From Blastococcus aggregatus (GTDB lineage Bacteria > Actinomycetota > Actinomycetes > Mycobacteriales > Geodermatophilaceae), in contig NZ_OBQI01000005.1 of assembly GCF_900221005.1 (NCBI RefSeq), positions 124,001 to 188,000 on the forward strand: 64,000 bases of DNA, given 5' to 3'. This document shows, one piece after another, positions 19,492 to 29,195 of the stretch. Positions within the stretch are counted from its first letter, which is position 1. Each line of letters begins with the position of its first letter. The translations under genes and the position numbers were made by a program. Below the pieces are notes generated by a model that was given only the letters and a program-made list of their open reading frames with translations, was not told the DNA's origin and made no database searches.

Positions 19492-20753
19492 TCCCCCACC
19501 GTCGCACGCTTCAGCGCGTCGAACAGCTCGGCAACGGGGACGGTGGTCTGCTCGCCGGTGCGCATGTCCTTGAGCTGCCCGACGCCCTCGGCCAGGTCGC
19601 GCTCCCCGATGACGAGGACGTGCGAGGCACCCGACCGGTCGGCCGCCTTCATCGCGCCCTTGAGCCCGCGGTCGCCGTAGACGGTGTCGGCGGCGACCCC
19701 GGCCGAGCGCAGCTGCCCGACCAGCCGCACGGCCAGCCGCTTCGCCTCCGCGCCCAGCGGCACGACGAAGGCCTGCACGCCGGCGGTGGCGCCGAGGTCG
19801 AGGCCCTCGGCCTGCACCGCGAGCAGGGTGCGGTCGACGCCCACCGCGTAGCCGATGCCCGACAGGTCCGGACCGCCGAGCGCCGCGGAGAGCCCGTCGT
19901 AGCGGCCACCGCCGCCGATCGCCGACTGCGCGCCGAGACCTGCGTGCACGAACTCGAACGTCGTCTTCGTGTAGTAGTCCAGTCCGCGGACCAGCCGGGG
20001 TGCCTCGGTCCAGGTCACGCCGAGGTCGGTCAGGTGCTGGCGGACGGCGTCGTAGTGCGCCTTCGTGGAGTCCGAGAGGTGGTCGACCATCAGGGGGGCG
20101 TCACCGAGCTGCGCCTGCACCTCGGGGCGCTTGTCGTCGAGCACGCGCAGCGGGTTGATCTCCGCGCGCCGCCGCGTCTCCTCGTCCAGGTCGAGCTTCG
20201 CCAGGAAGTCCACCAGCAGCTCGCGGTACTGCGGGCGGCAGGTGGCGTCGCCCAGCGAGGTCAGCAGCAGCTCGAAGTCGGTCAGCCCCAGGTCGCGGAA
20301 GCCCTGCACGCCCAGCGCCACGACCTCGGCGTCCAGCGCCGGGTCGTCGACGCCGAGCGCCTCCATGTCCACCTGGGTGAAGTGCCGGTAGCGCCCGGCC
20401 TGCGGCCGCTCGTAGCGGAACGCCGAACCGACGGTCCACAGCTTCACCGGCAGCGCGCCCATGTGCAGGCGGTGCTCGATGAAGGCGCGCATGAGCCCGG
20501 CGGTGAGCTCGGGGCGCAGCGTCAGCGAGCGGCCGCCGCGGTCGTCGAAGGTGTACATCTCCTTCGTGACCACGTCGGTGGACTCACCGACCCCGCGGGA
20601 GAAGACGGCCGTCTCCTCGAACACCGGCGTCTCGACGTAGCCGTAGCCCGCCCGCCGCAGCGGCGCGGTGAGGGTGTCGCGGACGGCCAGGAAGCGGGCC
20701 GAGTCCGGCGGCAGCGTGTCGAACGTGCCCTTGGGTGCGGTCAGGTCCGCCAT
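19488..20753 (-). CDS. hisS: Histidyl-tRNA synthetase
   Basis: This class IIa synthetase has 421 residues, the normal length. It begins [18 protein letters not shown]; motif 2 is in the [20 protein letters not shown] segment, the histidine-specific loops LVRGLDYYT and GGGGRYDGL follow, and the C-terminal anticodon-binding domain ends the protein. The ATG overlaps the stop of the metallo-hydrolase gene by one base (TGATG). The MBL hydrolase-hisS order is conserved in actinobacteria. Confidence 0.95.
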   Translation of the reverse strand: MADLTAPKGTFDTLPPDSARFLAVRDTLTAPLRRAGYGYVETPVFEETAVFSRGVGESTDVVTKEMYTFDDRGGRSLTLRPELTAGLMRAFIEHRLHMGALPVKLWTVGSAFRYERPQAGRYRHFTQVDMEALGVDDPALDAEVVALGVQGFRDLGLTDFELLLTSLGDATCRPQYRELLVDFLAKLDLDEETRRRAEINPLRVLDDKRPEVQAQLGDAPLMVDHLSDSTKAHYDAVRQHLTDLGVTWTEAPRLVRGLDYYTKTTFEFVHAGLGAQSAIGGGGRYDGLSAALGGPDLSGIGYAVGVDRTLLAVQAEGLDLGATAGVQAFVVPLGAEAKRLAVRLVGQLRSAGVAADTVYGDRGLKGAMKAADRSGASHVLVIGERDLAEGVGQLKDMRTGEQTTVPVAELFDALKRATVGE

Positions 20754-21436
20754 CAGAGCCCGCGCCCCTTGGGCTCCGCAGCGGCCTCGGCCAGATACGG
20801 GTTGGTGGCCCGCTCGCGGCCGATCGTCGTCGCCGGGCCGTGGCCGGGCAGCACGATCGTCTCGTCGTCCAGCGGGAGGACGACGTCACGCAGCGAGGTG
20901 AGCATCGCGTCCCACGACCCGCCGGGCAGGTCGACGCGGCCCACCGACCCGGCGAACAGCACGTCCCCGGCCAGCAGCCCCGGCGCCTCGCCCAGGTCCA
21001 GGGAGAACATCACCGAGCCCTGGGTGTGCCCCGGCGCGTGCCGCACGGTCAGGTCGACGCCGGCCAGCGAGAGCACCGCGCCGTCGTCCAGTCGCTTCAC
21101 GTCGCTCGGATCCGGCAGCTTCAGCCCGCCGAGCAACGGCGCCAGTTGAGGGCCGTGCCAGCGCATCGGGTCCGACAGCATCCCGAAGTCGTCCGGGTGC
21201 AGGTAGGCGGGGATGTCGTAGCCCTCGCACACCGGGAGCACGGAGAAGGTGTGGTCGAGGTGGCCGTGGGTGAGCACAACGGCGACCGGCTTGAGCCCGT
21301 CGTCGGCCAGCATGCGGGCCAGCGGCTCGACGGCGTCCATGCCCGGGTCGACGACGACGCACTCCTGCCCGGGGCCGGACGCGACGGCATAGCAGTTGGT
21401 CCCGAAGGCACCGGCGGGGAACGAGCGGATGAGCAC
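20753..21436 (-). CDS. Metallo-beta-lactamase-fold hydrolase (glyoxalase II-like)
   Basis: This 227-residue hydrolase has the dinuclear zinc motif HGHLDH (57-62), further ligands in [26 protein letters not shown] and the final LPGHGPAT. This pattern matches the hydroxyacylglutathione-hydrolase branch; in actinobacteria, which lack glutathione, a mycothiol or other thioester substrate is plausible but unproven. It begins at GTG 21436, and a -10-like TAACCT ends six bases upstream, which suggests a leaderless transcript. hisS is coupled downstream. Confidence 0.88.
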   Translation of the reverse strand: MLIRSFPAGAFGTNCYAVASGPGQECVVVDPGMDAVEPLARMLADDGLKPVAVVLTHGHLDHTFSVLPVCEGYDIPAYLHPDDFGMLSDPMRWHGPQLAPLLGGLKLPDPSDVKRLDDGAVLSLAGVDLTVRHAPGHTQGSVMFSLDLGEAPGLLAGDVLFAGSVGRVDLPGGSWDAMLTSLRDVVLPLDDETIVLPGHGPATTIGRERATNPYLAEAAAEPKGRGL

Positions 21437-21442
21437 CCGTGC

Positions 21443-21448
21443 AGGTTA
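21443..21448 (-). promoter_or_regulatory. -10 element (TAACCT) of a leaderless transcript
   Basis: On the minus strand, TAACCT ends six bases before the GTG of the metallo-hydrolase gene. This is the spacing expected when transcription begins at the first base of the start codon, which is common in actinobacteria. No clear -35 was recognised. Confidence 0.4.
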
Positions 21449-21604
21449 CGCGGGCGCCCGCTCGTGAGCGGGCGTGCCAGGGCAGCGTGCATTCAGGGAC
21501 ATGACAGCCCGCCCACCTAGACTCCGTCGTCGACCGCGTCGAGCGGCGCCCCTTCTTCCGGGCCGCCGCCCCGCCGAGCAGCCGTCCGTCCGAGGAGTCC
21601 CACT

Positions 21605-22381
21605 GTGTCCACGAACAAGCAGCGCCGCGAGGCCGCCCAGCGCCACCTCCAGCGCCAGTTGGAGCGCCGCGCCGAGCAGGCCCAGAAGCGCCGCCGCACT
21701 CTGGGCATCGCTCTCGCCGCCCTCGCCGCCGTCGTGGTGGTCGCCGCCGTCCTGCTGATCAGCGGCGTGTTCTCCGGCGACGACGAGGACCCCGAGGCCG
21801 CCGCGCCGGAGAGCACCTGCGACTACGTCGCCACCGACCCCGGGGTGAACCCGAACCTGACCGACGTCGGGCTGCCGGACGGGAACCCGCCGACCGACGG
21901 CACGCAGGCGCTCACCATGTCCACCGACGCCGGGGACATCGGACTCACGCTCGACCGGGCCGCCGCCCCCTGCGCGGCCGGCGCGATCAGCTACCTCGCC
22001 GAGCAGGGCTTCTTCGACGGCACGGGCTGCCACCGGCTCACCACCAGCCCCGGCCTGCAGGTGCTCCAGTGCGGTGACCCGAGCGGCACCGGCCGCGGCG
22101 GCGCGGCGTTCGACTACCCGACCGCGGCGACCGGCGACGAGACCTACCCCCGCGGCACGATCGCCATGGCCAACTCCGGCCAGGGCTTCGACGGCAGCCA
22201 GTTCTTCCTGGTCTACGGCGACAGCCTCGAGGGCAACCCGAACTACACCGTCGTCGGCACGATCGACGAGGCCGGCCTCGGCGTCCTCGACGCCATCGCC
22301 GCGAAGGGCGTCGCCGACGGCGGCCAGGACGGCGCCCCGGCCGAGCCGGTCACCATCACGGCCATGACGCTCGCCGGATAG
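21605..22381 (+). CDS. Membrane-anchored cyclophilin-type peptidyl-prolyl cis-trans isomerase
   Basis: The protein has 258 residues from GTG 21605. A basic, glutamine/arginine-rich cytosolic tail (1-33) is followed by one transmembrane helix (about 34-53), an acidic linker and an extracytoplasmic cyclophilin domain (about 95-258). Cyclophilin signatures seen are FFDGTGCHRLT, GTIAMANSGQGFDGSQFFLVYGD (split across a strand turn) and NPNYTVVGTIDEAG. It probably assists folding of exported proteins. It lies convergent to rel, with hairpins in between, and is divergent from the metallo-hydrolase. Confidence 0.9.
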   Translation: MSTNKQRREAAQRHLQRQLERRAEQAQKRRRTLGIALAALAAVVVVAAVLLISGVFSGDDEDPEAAAPESTCDYVATDPGVNPNLTDVGLPDGNPPTDGTQALTMSTDAGDIGLTLDRAAAPCAAGAISYLAEQGFFDGTGCHRLTTSPGLQVLQCGDPSGTGRGGAAFDYPTAATGDETYPRGTIAMANSGQGFDGSQFFLVYGDSLEGNPNYTVVGTIDEAGLGVLDAIAAKGVADGGQDGAPAEPVTITAMTLAG

Positions 22382-22422
22382 CTCAGCTCGACGGCCTCGG
22401 CCCCGTCCTCCCTCACCGCGCT

Positions 22423-22458
22423 GCGTCCTCCCTCACGGTGTGCGGTGAGGGAGGACGC
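22423..22458. terminator. Bidirectional terminator hairpin between cyclophilin and rel
   Basis: A perfect 14-bp inverted repeat (GCGTCCTCCCTCAC with GTGAGGGAGGACGC) has an 8-base loop. It sits 42 bases after the cyclophilin stop and 42 bases before the rel stop. Part of the left arm (CGTCCTCCCTCAC) is also present as a direct copy at about 22404, so an alternative stem is possible. It likely terminates both convergent genes. Confidence 0.75.
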
Positions 22459-22463
22459 TCGAT

Positions 22464-22480
22464 GATCAGGTCACCTGATC
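22464..22480. repeat. Palindrome GATCAGGT-C-ACCTGATC
   Basis: A near-perfect palindrome with 8-base arms and a single central base lies six bases after the terminator hairpin and 19 bases before the rel stop. The loop is too short for a normal hairpin, so a protein-binding site is as likely as a terminator element. Confidence 0.45.
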
Positions 22481-22499
22481 CCAGCGCAGGGGGGGCCGA

Positions 22500-25004
22500 T
22501 CAGGCGGTGACGCGCTCCACGTCGAAGACGCCGTCGACGTTGCGCACCGTCTGCAGCACCGCACCCAGGTGGGCGGGGTCGGCCAGCTCGAAGGTGAACC
22601 GGCTGATCGCGACGCGGTCGCGGCTGGTCTGCACCGACGCGGACAGGATGTTGACCCGCTCGTCGGCCAGCGCCTTGGTGACGTCGGAGAGCAGCCGGTG
22701 CCGGTCCAGCGCCTCGACCTGGATCGCGACGAGGAAGACCGAGCCCGGCGCGCTGGCCCACTCCACCTCGACCAGCCGCTCGGGCTTGCGCTGCAGGTCG
22801 CCGGCGTTCGTGCAGTCGGTGCGGTGCACGCTCACCCCGCCGCCGCGGGTGACGAAGCCCAGGATCTTGTCGCCGGGCACCGGCGTGCAGCACTTCGCCA
22901 GCTTGGCCCAGACGTCGGTCATGCCGTGCACGACGATGCCCGGGTCGCTACTGGACGAGCGGCGGGGCGTCGGCCGGTTGGTCGGGATCGCCGTCTCGGC
23001 GATGTCCTCGACCGCGCCCTCGGTGCCGCCGAGCGCGATCATCAGCTTCTCGACGACCGAGGCCGCGGAGATCTGGTTCTCCCCCACCGCCGCGTACAGG
23101 GCGGTGACGTCGGCGTAGCGGAGGTCCTTCGCCAGGGTGCTCAGCGCCTCGCCGCCCAGGAGCCGCTGCAGCGGCAGCCCGGCCTTGCGCATGGCGCGGG
23201 TGAGCGCCTCCTTGCCCGCCTCGACCGCGTCCTCGCGGCGCTCCTTGGTGAACCACTGGCGGATCTTGGTGCGCGCCCGCGACGACCCGACGAAGGACAG
23301 CCAGTCCTGCGAGGGCCCGGCGGTCGGCGACTTGGAGGTGAAGATCTCGACGACGTCGCCGTTGGAGAGCTTGCTGTCCAACGACACGAGCGAGCCGTTG
23401 ACCCGGGCGCCGATCGTGCGGTGCCCGACCTCGGTGTGCACGGCGTAGGCGAAGTCGACCGGCGTCGACTCCCCCGGCAGGCTGACCACGTCGCCCTTGG
23501 GCGTGAAGACGAAGACCTCCTGCGGACCGAGGTCGTAGCGCAGGGTCTCGAGGAACTCGCCGGGCTCCTGCGCCTCGCGCTGCCAGTCCAGCAGCTGCCG
23601 CAGCCACAGCATGTCGTCGGGCGAGCCGACCTTGGGCGGCGCACCGAACTCGCCGGCGCTCGGCCGGCCCCCGGCCCGGGCGCTCTCCTTGTACTTCCAG
23701 TGCGCCGCGATGCCGTAGTCGGCCGTGCGGTGCATGTCGTGCGTGCGGATCTGCAGCTCCACGGGCTTGCCGTGCGGCCCGATCACCGTGGTGTGCAGCG
23801 ACTGGTACATGTTGAACTTCGGCATCGCCACGAAGTCCTTGAAGCGGCCGGGCAGCGGCTGCCAGTGCGCGTGCATGATGCCCAGCGCGGCGTAGCAGTC
23901 GCGCACCGAGTCGACCAGGATCCGGATGCCGACGAGGTCCCAGATGTCGGTGAAGTCGCGGCCGCGGACGATCATCTTCTGGTAGATCGAGTAGTAGTGC
24001 TTGGGCCGGCCGGTGACGACCGCCTCGATCTTCGCCGCCTTGAGCTGCTCCTGGACGGTGGTGGTCACCTCGGCCAGGTAGGTGTCGCGGGACGGCGCCC
24101 GCTCGGCGACCAGCCGGACGATCTCGTCGTAGCGCTTGGGGTACAGCGTCGCGAACGCGAGGTCCTCGAGCTCCCACTTGATCGTGTTCATGCCCAGCCG
24201 GTGGGCCAGCGGGGCGAGGATCTCCAGCGTCTCGCGCGCCTTCTTCTCCTGCTTCTCGGGCGGGAGGAAGCGCAGCGTGCGCATGTTGTGCAGCCGGTCG
24301 GCGAGCTTGATGACCAGCACCCGCGGGTCGCGGGCCATCGCGACGATCATCTTGCGGATCGTCTCGGCCTGGGCTGCGTCGCCCAGCTTCACCTTGTCGA
24401 TCTTGGTGACGCCGTCGACCAGGTGGGCGACCTCGGAGCCGAAGTCGGCGGTGATCGAGTCCAGCGTGACGCCGGTGTCCTCGACGGTGTCGTGCAGCAG
24501 CGCCGCCACCAGCGTCGTGGTGTCCATGCCGAGGCCGGCGAGGATCGTCGCGACGGCGAGCGGGTGGGTGATGTAGGGATCGCCGCTCTTGCGCTTCTGC
24601 GCGGCGTGCGCGGACTCGGCGACGTCGTAGGCCCGCTGCAGCAGGACGAGGTCGGCCTTGGGGTGGCTCTGGCGGTGCAGCGCGGCCAGCGGCTCGAGCA
24701 CCGGGCGGACGACGGTGCTGCGCTGCCCGGCGACGATCCGGCGGGCCAGCCGGTCGCGCACGCGGCGACGAGGCGTGCCGGCGTCGCCGTCCCCGGGCTC
24801 GGCGCCGACGTCGTCCGGCCGGCGCACGGCCGGGCGCTCCGGGAGGGGCGGCCGGTGGGCCGGCGCGGGTGTCGCGACCGCACCCTGCGCCGCCGAATCC
24901 GGCGGGGTGCCGGGCGGCCCGGGACGTGCAGGAGCCGCATTTGCGGCTACGTCGGAGGCCACGGCGACTCCCGCGGGGTTCGAGGAGAGGAGGTCCCTGT
25001 CCAT
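22500..25004 (-). CDS. rel: Bifunctional (p)ppGpp synthetase/hydrolase Rel
   Basis: Rel makes and degrades (p)ppGpp in the stringent response. From ATG 25004 the protein has 834 residues. A low-complexity N-terminal tail (1-85) is unusually long. The hydrolase HD domain follows with HDTVEDTG near residue 170, so hydrolysis should be active, then the synthetase domain with the [11 protein letters not shown] region near residue 398, a TGS domain (about 490-550), the zinc-finger-like segment KCCTPVPGD and a C-terminal ACT domain. It follows apt on the same strand, the classical secDF-apt-rel order. Earlier in-frame extension upstream runs through apt and is not used. Confidence 0.95.
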   Translation of the reverse strand: MDRDLLSSNPAGVAVASDVAANAAPARPGPPGTPPDSAAQGAVATPAPAHRPPLPERPAVRRPDDVGAEPGDGDAGTPRRRVRDRLARRIVAGQRSTVVRPVLEPLAALHRQSHPKADLVLLQRAYDVAESAHAAQKRKSGDPYITHPLAVATILAGLGMDTTTLVAALLHDTVEDTGVTLDSITADFGSEVAHLVDGVTKIDKVKLGDAAQAETIRKMIVAMARDPRVLVIKLADRLHNMRTLRFLPPEKQEKKARETLEILAPLAHRLGMNTIKWELEDLAFATLYPKRYDEIVRLVAERAPSRDTYLAEVTTTVQEQLKAAKIEAVVTGRPKHYYSIYQKMIVRGRDFTDIWDLVGIRILVDSVRDCYAALGIMHAHWQPLPGRFKDFVAMPKFNMYQSLHTTVIGPHGKPVELQIRTHDMHRTADYGIAAHWKYKESARAGGRPSAGEFGAPPKVGSPDDMLWLRQLLDWQREAQEPGEFLETLRYDLGPQEVFVFTPKGDVVSLPGESTPVDFAYAVHTEVGHRTIGARVNGSLVSLDSKLSNGDVVEIFTSKSPTAGPSQDWLSFVGSSRARTKIRQWFTKERREDAVEAGKEALTRAMRKAGLPLQRLLGGEALSTLAKDLRYADVTALYAAVGENQISAASVVEKLMIALGGTEGAVEDIAETAIPTNRPTPRRSSSSDPGIVVHGMTDVWAKLAKCCTPVPGDKILGFVTRGGGVSVHRTDCTNAGDLQRKPERLVEVEWASAPGSVFLVAIQVEALDRHRLLSDVTKALADERVNILSASVQTSRDRVAISRFTFELADPAHLGAVLQTVRNVDGVFDVERVTA

Positions 25005-25057
25005 GCTAGCCGCGCCGGGCGTGGCGGGGCCGCACCCGGCGGGGCTCTCTCCCCCGG

Positions 25058-25657
25058 TCAGGTGGTCCAGAGCGCGTGCACGGCGTGCGGCGCGATCCGC
25101 TCCCGTCCGCCGAGCGCCGCCAGCTCCACGACGACCGACACCGCGGTCACGACGCCGCCCACCCGCTCCACCAGCTCGACCGCCGCGGCGAGGGTGCCAC
25201 CGGTCGCCAGGACGTCGTCCACGACCAGCACCCGCTGCCCCGGCCGGATGGAGTCGGCGTGCAGCTCCAGCGTCGCGGTGCCGTACTCGAGCACGTAGTC
25301 GGCCGAGATCCGCTCCCGCGGCAGCTTCCCGGCCTTGCGCACCGGGACGACGCCGACCCCGGCCGCCAGCGCGACGGCGGCGGCGAGCAGGAAGCCGCGC
25401 GCCTCCACCCCGACGACGACGTCGAACGCGGGGGTCGCGTCGTCGGTGCCGGCCATCGCCGCGGCCCGGGGGTCGGACTCCGCCGGCGCGGCGAGCCCCT
25501 CCACCACGCGGGCGAACGCCGGGCCGTCGCCGAACACCGGCGTCAGGTCCCGGAACAGCACCCCGGGCTCGGGGTGGTCGGGGACGTCGACGGTCAGCGA
25601 GGCGATCAGCTCGTCCAGCGGCTGCTGCACCTGCTCCCCGGCCGCGGCCGCCGTCAC
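25058..25657 (-). CDS. apt: Adenine phosphoribosyltransferase
   Basis: Apt salvages adenine to AMP using PRPP. The 199-residue protein contains the type I PRTase PRPP-binding motif [13 protein letters not shown] and the flexible-loop region [10 protein letters not shown]. The GTG at 25657 overlaps the secF stop as GTGA. It lies between secF and rel, the conserved actinobacterial order. The N-terminus is slightly extended with alanines. Confidence 0.95.
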   Translation of the reverse strand: MTAAAAGEQVQQPLDELIASLTVDVPDHPEPGVLFRDLTPVFGDGPAFARVVEGLAAPAESDPRAAAMAGTDDATPAFDVVVGVEARGFLLAAAVALAAGVGVVPVRKAGKLPRERISADYVLEYGTATLELHADSIRPGQRVLVVDDVLATGGTLAAAVELVERVGGVVTAVSVVVELAALGGRERIAPHAVHALWTT

Positions 25658-27021
25658 CGGCGCTTCTTCCCGGACGGCCGCTGCGGACGGGCACCCGGCC
25701 GCGGCGCGGACGTGGCACCCGACTCGCGGCGCACCGACGCGGGCGACTCGACGACCACGTCGGCCTGCACCTCGGCGGGGAGCTCGGCGACGGCGGTGCC
25801 ACCACCGGCAGCCGGCCGACGGCCGCGACGCGCGCTGGCCACCGGACCGGCCGGAGCACCCGAGCCGCCCTGGCGGGCGGCCGAGGAGCGACGGGCGAGC
25901 ACCCGGCGGCGCAGCGCCTGGACCTCGGGCTCGCGCTCCTTGAGGTCGGCCACGATCGGCGTCGCGAGGACGATCGACGAGTAGGTGCCCGCCGCGAGCC
26001 CGACGAACAGCACCAGCGCCAGGTCCTTGAGCGTGCCGACCCCGAGCAGCCCGGCGCCGACGAACAGCAGACCGGCCACCGGCAGCAGCGCGATGATCGA
26101 GGTGTTGATCGAGCGCATCAGCGTCTGGTTGACCGCGAGGTTGGCCGCCTCGCTCCACGTCATGCGGGCCGACTTGTCCAGGTCCTTGACGTTCTCGTCC
26201 ACCTTGTCGAACACGACGACGGTGTCGTACAGCGAGAAGCCGAGGATGGTGAGGAAGCCGATGACCGTGGACGGCGTCACCTCGAAGCCGATCAGCGCGT
26301 AGACGCCGGCGGTCACGATGATGTCGTGCAGCAGCGCGGCCATCGCGCCGATCGCCATCTTGAGCTGGAAGCGCACCGCCAGGAAGGCGACCACCGCCAC
26401 GAGGAAGACGACGAGCGCGACCAGCGCCTGCTGGGTGATGTCCCGGCCCCAGTCGGCGCTCACCGACTCCGGGCTGACCTGGGACGGCTCCACACCGGCC
26501 GCCTCGGCGACCGCCTCGACCACGGCACGCTCGGCGTCGCCCTCCAGGGCCCCGGTGCGCAGCAGCACGGTGTCGCCACCGACGATCTGCGCCGAGGCGA
26601 CGTCGGCCCCGGCCTCCTCGGCCGCCTCGCGCACCTCGGTGAGCTGCGACTGCTCGCCGGGCAGCCGGAAGCTGTTGCCGCCCTCGAAGTCGATGCCGAA
26701 GTTGAAGCCGCGGAACAGCATGGCGGCCAGGCACAGCAGCACGACCGCCGCGGTGATCTTGTAGACCAGCCGGCTGCGGCCGACGACGTTCAGCCCGGCC
26801 TCACCGTTGTAGAGCCGGTGCGCCAGTGAGGCACGCGGCATCCGGTACCGGTCGCCGGCGCCCTCGCGCGGCAGACCGGCCTCGGCCAGGTCGTCGTCCC
26901 CCATGGCGGCGGCGGCCTCGCTGCCGGCATCGCTGGCGTCGCGGGCCTCGTCGGCCTCGGTCCCGATCGGGACCGGCTCGTCCCCGGGCTCCCGGGCCTC
27001 GCCCAGCGCGTCGCGGGTCAT
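25654..27021 (-). CDS. secF: Protein translocase subunit SecF
   Basis: SecF works with SecD to use the proton-motive force for late steps of protein export. The protein has 455 residues: an acidic N-terminal cytosolic tail (1-75), TM1 (about 88-105), a periplasmic P1 domain, then TM2-6 with [19 protein letters not shown], containing the conserved Asp of the SecDF channel. The C-terminal tail is long, Pro/Arg-rich and basic. The ATG overlaps the secD stop (ATGA). Confidence 0.94.
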   Translation of the reverse strand: MTRDALGEAREPGDEPVPIGTEADEARDASDAGSEAAAAMGDDDLAEAGLPREGAGDRYRMPRASLAHRLYNGEAGLNVVGRSRLVYKITAAVVLLCLAAMLFRGFNFGIDFEGGNSFRLPGEQSQLTEVREAAEEAGADVASAQIVGGDTVLLRTGALEGDAERAVVEAVAEAAGVEPSQVSPESVSADWGRDITQQALVALVVFLVAVVAFLAVRFQLKMAIGAMAALLHDIIVTAGVYALIGFEVTPSTVIGFLTILGFSLYDTVVVFDKVDENVKDLDKSARMTWSEAANLAVNQTLMRSINTSIIALLPVAGLLFVGAGLLGVGTLKDLALVLFVGLAAGTYSSIVLATPIVADLKEREPEVQALRRRVLARRSSAARQGGSGAPAGPVASARRGRRPAAGGGTAVAELPAEVQADVVVESPASVRRESGATSAPRPGARPQRPSGKKRR

Positions 27022-28694
27022 GAGCTGCTCCTGTTCTGTGCCGGGGCGCCGGCTGCGGCACCGACCGGCTCGCGGTCCATGCGGGACGACGACGTCCAGC
27101 CCGACTTGTCGACCTGCCCCAGGCCGGAGATCCGGCCGCTGCCGAACCACCGGTACCGCGACAGCACCGACATCAGCGGGTGGGTGAAGAGGAAGACGAC
27201 GACGAGGTCGAGGACCGTGGACATGCCGAGGGTGAACGCGAAGCCCTTCACGTCGCCGATGGCGAGCACGTAGAGGATCGCCGCGGCGAGGAAGCTCACC
27301 GCGTCGGCCGAGAGGATGGTGCGCCGGGCCCGGACCCAGGCACGCGGCACCGCGGAGCGGACGCTGCGCCCCTCCCGGATCTCGTCCTTCAACCGTTCGA
27401 AGTAGACGACGAACGAGTCGGCGGTGATGCCGAGCGACACGATGAAGCCCGCGATGCCGGCGAGGCTCAGCGTGAAGCCGATCTCGCGGCCGAGGACCAC
27501 CAGGACCCCGTAGACGACGACGCCCGACAGCACCAGGCTGGCGATCATCACCAGGCCCAGAGCCCGGTAGTAGAGCAGCGAGTACACGAAGACCAGGGCG
27601 ATGCCGAGCGCGCCCGCGATGAGGCCAGCGCGCAGCTGCTCCTCGCCGAGCTCGGTGGAGATCGACTGGGCCGTGGCCTGGGTGAAGCTCAACGGCAGCG
27701 CGCCGTACTTCAGCTGGTTGGCCAGCTCGGTGGCCGACTCCTGGTCGAAGCTGCCGGTGATCTCCGTGCCGCCACCCAGGATGGCGGAGTTGATCGTCGG
27801 CGCGGAGATGACCCGGCCGTCGAGGGTGATCGCGACCGAGTTGCCGATGTTGGCCGAGGTGAACTCGCCCCAGGCGCGGGTGCCCTCGCGGTTGAAGTCG
27901 AGGTTGACGACCCACTCGCCGGTGCCGGCGCGGGTGCCGGCCGAGGCGTCGGTGACCGACGTGCCCTCGACGACGGCGGGGCCGAGGAGGTACTTGAACT
28001 CGCCGTCCTCACCGCAGGCGGCGACGTGGTCGTCCGGCCGCGCGACGTCGCTGGTGGCCGCACCGCCGCAGGTCAGCGCGTCGAAGGCGACCTGCGCCTC
28101 CTCCTGCGTGATCGCCGGGGCGTCCGGGGCGCGGGTCGGCGCCGCGGTGTCCGCACCGTCGGTCGGCGCCGCGGCGTCGGTGGGCTCGGCCGGGTCGGTG
28201 GGCTCGGCCGGGTCGGTGGGCTCGGCGCCGTCCGTCGGCTCGGCGCCGTCGGTCGGCGCCGCCGGCTCGGTCGCCTCGGCGCCGTCGCTGGGAGCCGCGT
28301 CCTCGGCAGGCGCCTGATCGGCCGGCTGGATGTTCAGCACCGGGCGGAACCGCAGCTGGGCGGTCTCGCCCAGCTCGCGCGCCTGGTCGCCGTCGTCGCC
28401 GGGGACGGAGATGACGATGTTCGAGTCGCCCTCGGTGACCACCTCGGCCTCGGCGACGCCGAGGCCGTTCACCCGCTGCTCGATGATCTGGCGGGCCAGC
28501 TCGAGGTCCTCGCGGTCCGGCGCGTTGCCGTCGGGCGTCCGGGCGGTCAGCGTGACCGTCGTGCCGCCGCGCAGGTCCAGCCCGAGCTGGGGCGTCCGGT
28601 CCGAGCCCGCGAAGAAGACGAGGCCGTAGAGCACGGCCAGGATGAGGACGAACGCCCCGAAGTACCGGCGGGCCGGCAACGAGCGGTTGGCCAC
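27018..28694 (-). CDS. secD: Protein translocase subunit SecD
   Basis: SecD is the partner of SecF. The protein has 558 residues: TM1 (about 12-28), then the external P1 domain beginning QLGLDLRGGTTVTL, and a C-terminal five-helix bundle with SLGITADSFVVYFERLKDE. Between the two P1 halves lies an insertion of acidic Pro-Thr-Asp-rich hexapeptide repeats (see repeat entry), which lengthens the external part. The GTG/ATG chain yajC-secD-secF-apt is tightly packed. The start at 28694 leaves 13 bases after the yajC stop. Confidence 0.94.
   Translation of the reverse strand: MANRSLPARRYFGAFVLILAVLYGLVFFAGSDRTPQLGLDLRGGTTVTLTARTPDGNAPDREDLELARQIIEQRVNGLGVAEAEVVTEGDSNIVISVPGDDGDQARELGETAQLRFRPVLNIQPADQAPAEDAAPSDGAEATEPAAPTDGAEPTDGAEPTDPAEPTDPAEPTDAAAPTDGADTAAPTRAPDAPAITQEEAQVAFDALTCGGAATSDVARPDDHVAACGEDGEFKYLLGPAVVEGTSVTDASAGTRAGTGEWVVNLDFNREGTRAWGEFTSANIGNSVAITLDGRVISAPTINSAILGGGTEITGSFDQESATELANQLKYGALPLSFTQATAQSISTELGEEQLRAGLIAGALGIALVFVYSLLYYRALGLVMIASLVLSGVVVYGVLVVLGREIGFTLSLAGIAGFIVSLGITADSFVVYFERLKDEIREGRSVRSAVPRAWVRARRTILSADAVSFLAAAILYVLAIGDVKGFAFTLGMSTVLDLVVVFLFTHPLMSVLSRYRWFGSGRISGLGQVDKSGWTSSSRMDREPVGAAAGAPAQNRSSS
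28161..28286 (-). repeat. 18-bp tandem repeat in secD encoding PTDxAx hexapeptides
   Basis: Seven consecutive 18-base units on the plus strand, two of them identical (GGTGGGCTCGGCCGGGTC at 28179 and 28197), encode Pro-Thr-Asp-(Gly/Pro/Ala)-Ala-(Glu/Ala) hexapeptides on the coding strand. The stretch lies in the external P1 region of SecD and is likely disordered. Copy number probably varies between strains. Confidence 0.85.
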
Positions 28695-28707
28695 GGGAAC
28701 TCCCCGA

Positions 28708-29031
28708 TCAGAGGGTGTCGTCGGCCGGGCGTCCCCCGGCCGAACCGGGAGCGTCGTCGCCGGGGATCCCCGTGGCCGGCTGGCGGATCTCGAGGATCGC
28801 CTGCCGGGCGAAGGTCACGACGACGCCGGGCGCGAGCTCGAGGTCCACGGTGCCCTCGCCGAGCCCGGCCACCGTGGCGTGCATGCCGCTGGTGGTCATC
28901 ACCGGCGCACCCACGGTCAGCGACTCCTGGAGCGCCTGGGCCCGGGCCTGCATCGTCTTGCGCTGGCGTGCCGGGAGCACGAACAGCAGCACGGCCAGCA
29001 GGACCAGCATGATCAGAGGGAAGAACTCCAC
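28708..29031 (-). CDS. yajC: Preprotein translocase subunit YajC
   Basis: YajC is a small accessory subunit of SecDF. The 107-residue protein has an N-terminal hydrophobic helix (VEFFPLIMLVLLAVLLFVLP), a basic cytosolic stretch RQRKTM and a soluble domain with VGAPVMTTSGMHATV, characteristic of the family. It starts at GTG 29031. The order ruvB-yajC-secD-secF is conserved in actinobacteria. Confidence 0.92.
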   Translation of the reverse strand: MEFFPLIMLVLLAVLLFVLPARQRKTMQARAQALQESLTVGAPVMTTSGMHATVAGLGEGTVDLELAPGVVVTFARQAILEIRQPATGIPGDDAPGSAGGRPADDTL

Positions 29032-29074
29032 GACAGGTGTGCCTCTCTACCGCGCGTGCTGCTCCGCGGTGGGT

Positions 29075-29091
29075 GCGGCCCGAGGGGCCGC
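29075..29091 (-). terminator. Possible hairpin between ruvB and yajC
   Basis: A 7-bp perfect stem (GCGGCCC with GGGCCGC) and a 3-base loop lie about 105 bases past the ruvB stop and 44 bases before yajC. It is a weak candidate terminator or leader hairpin, and there is no U tract. Confidence 0.35.
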
Positions 29092-29195
29092 TCGGGTACT
29101 CGGTTGCCTGCGCGCATCCGGACCACGGCACGCGGCGACCCGGTAGGGGCGCGCACGGCCGCGGCCTCTCCGTGTGCGCGCCAGCGTCCCGGAGT

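Noticed and set aside
22500-25859. A 1119-residue Rel protein
   Set aside because: The added N-terminal part is the shadow of apt and secF and has no Rel-like sequence; ATG 25004 is adequate.
28161-28286. Possible CRISPR-like array
   Set aside because: Units are 18 bp, contiguous without spacers, in frame within secD, so they are coding tandem repeats.
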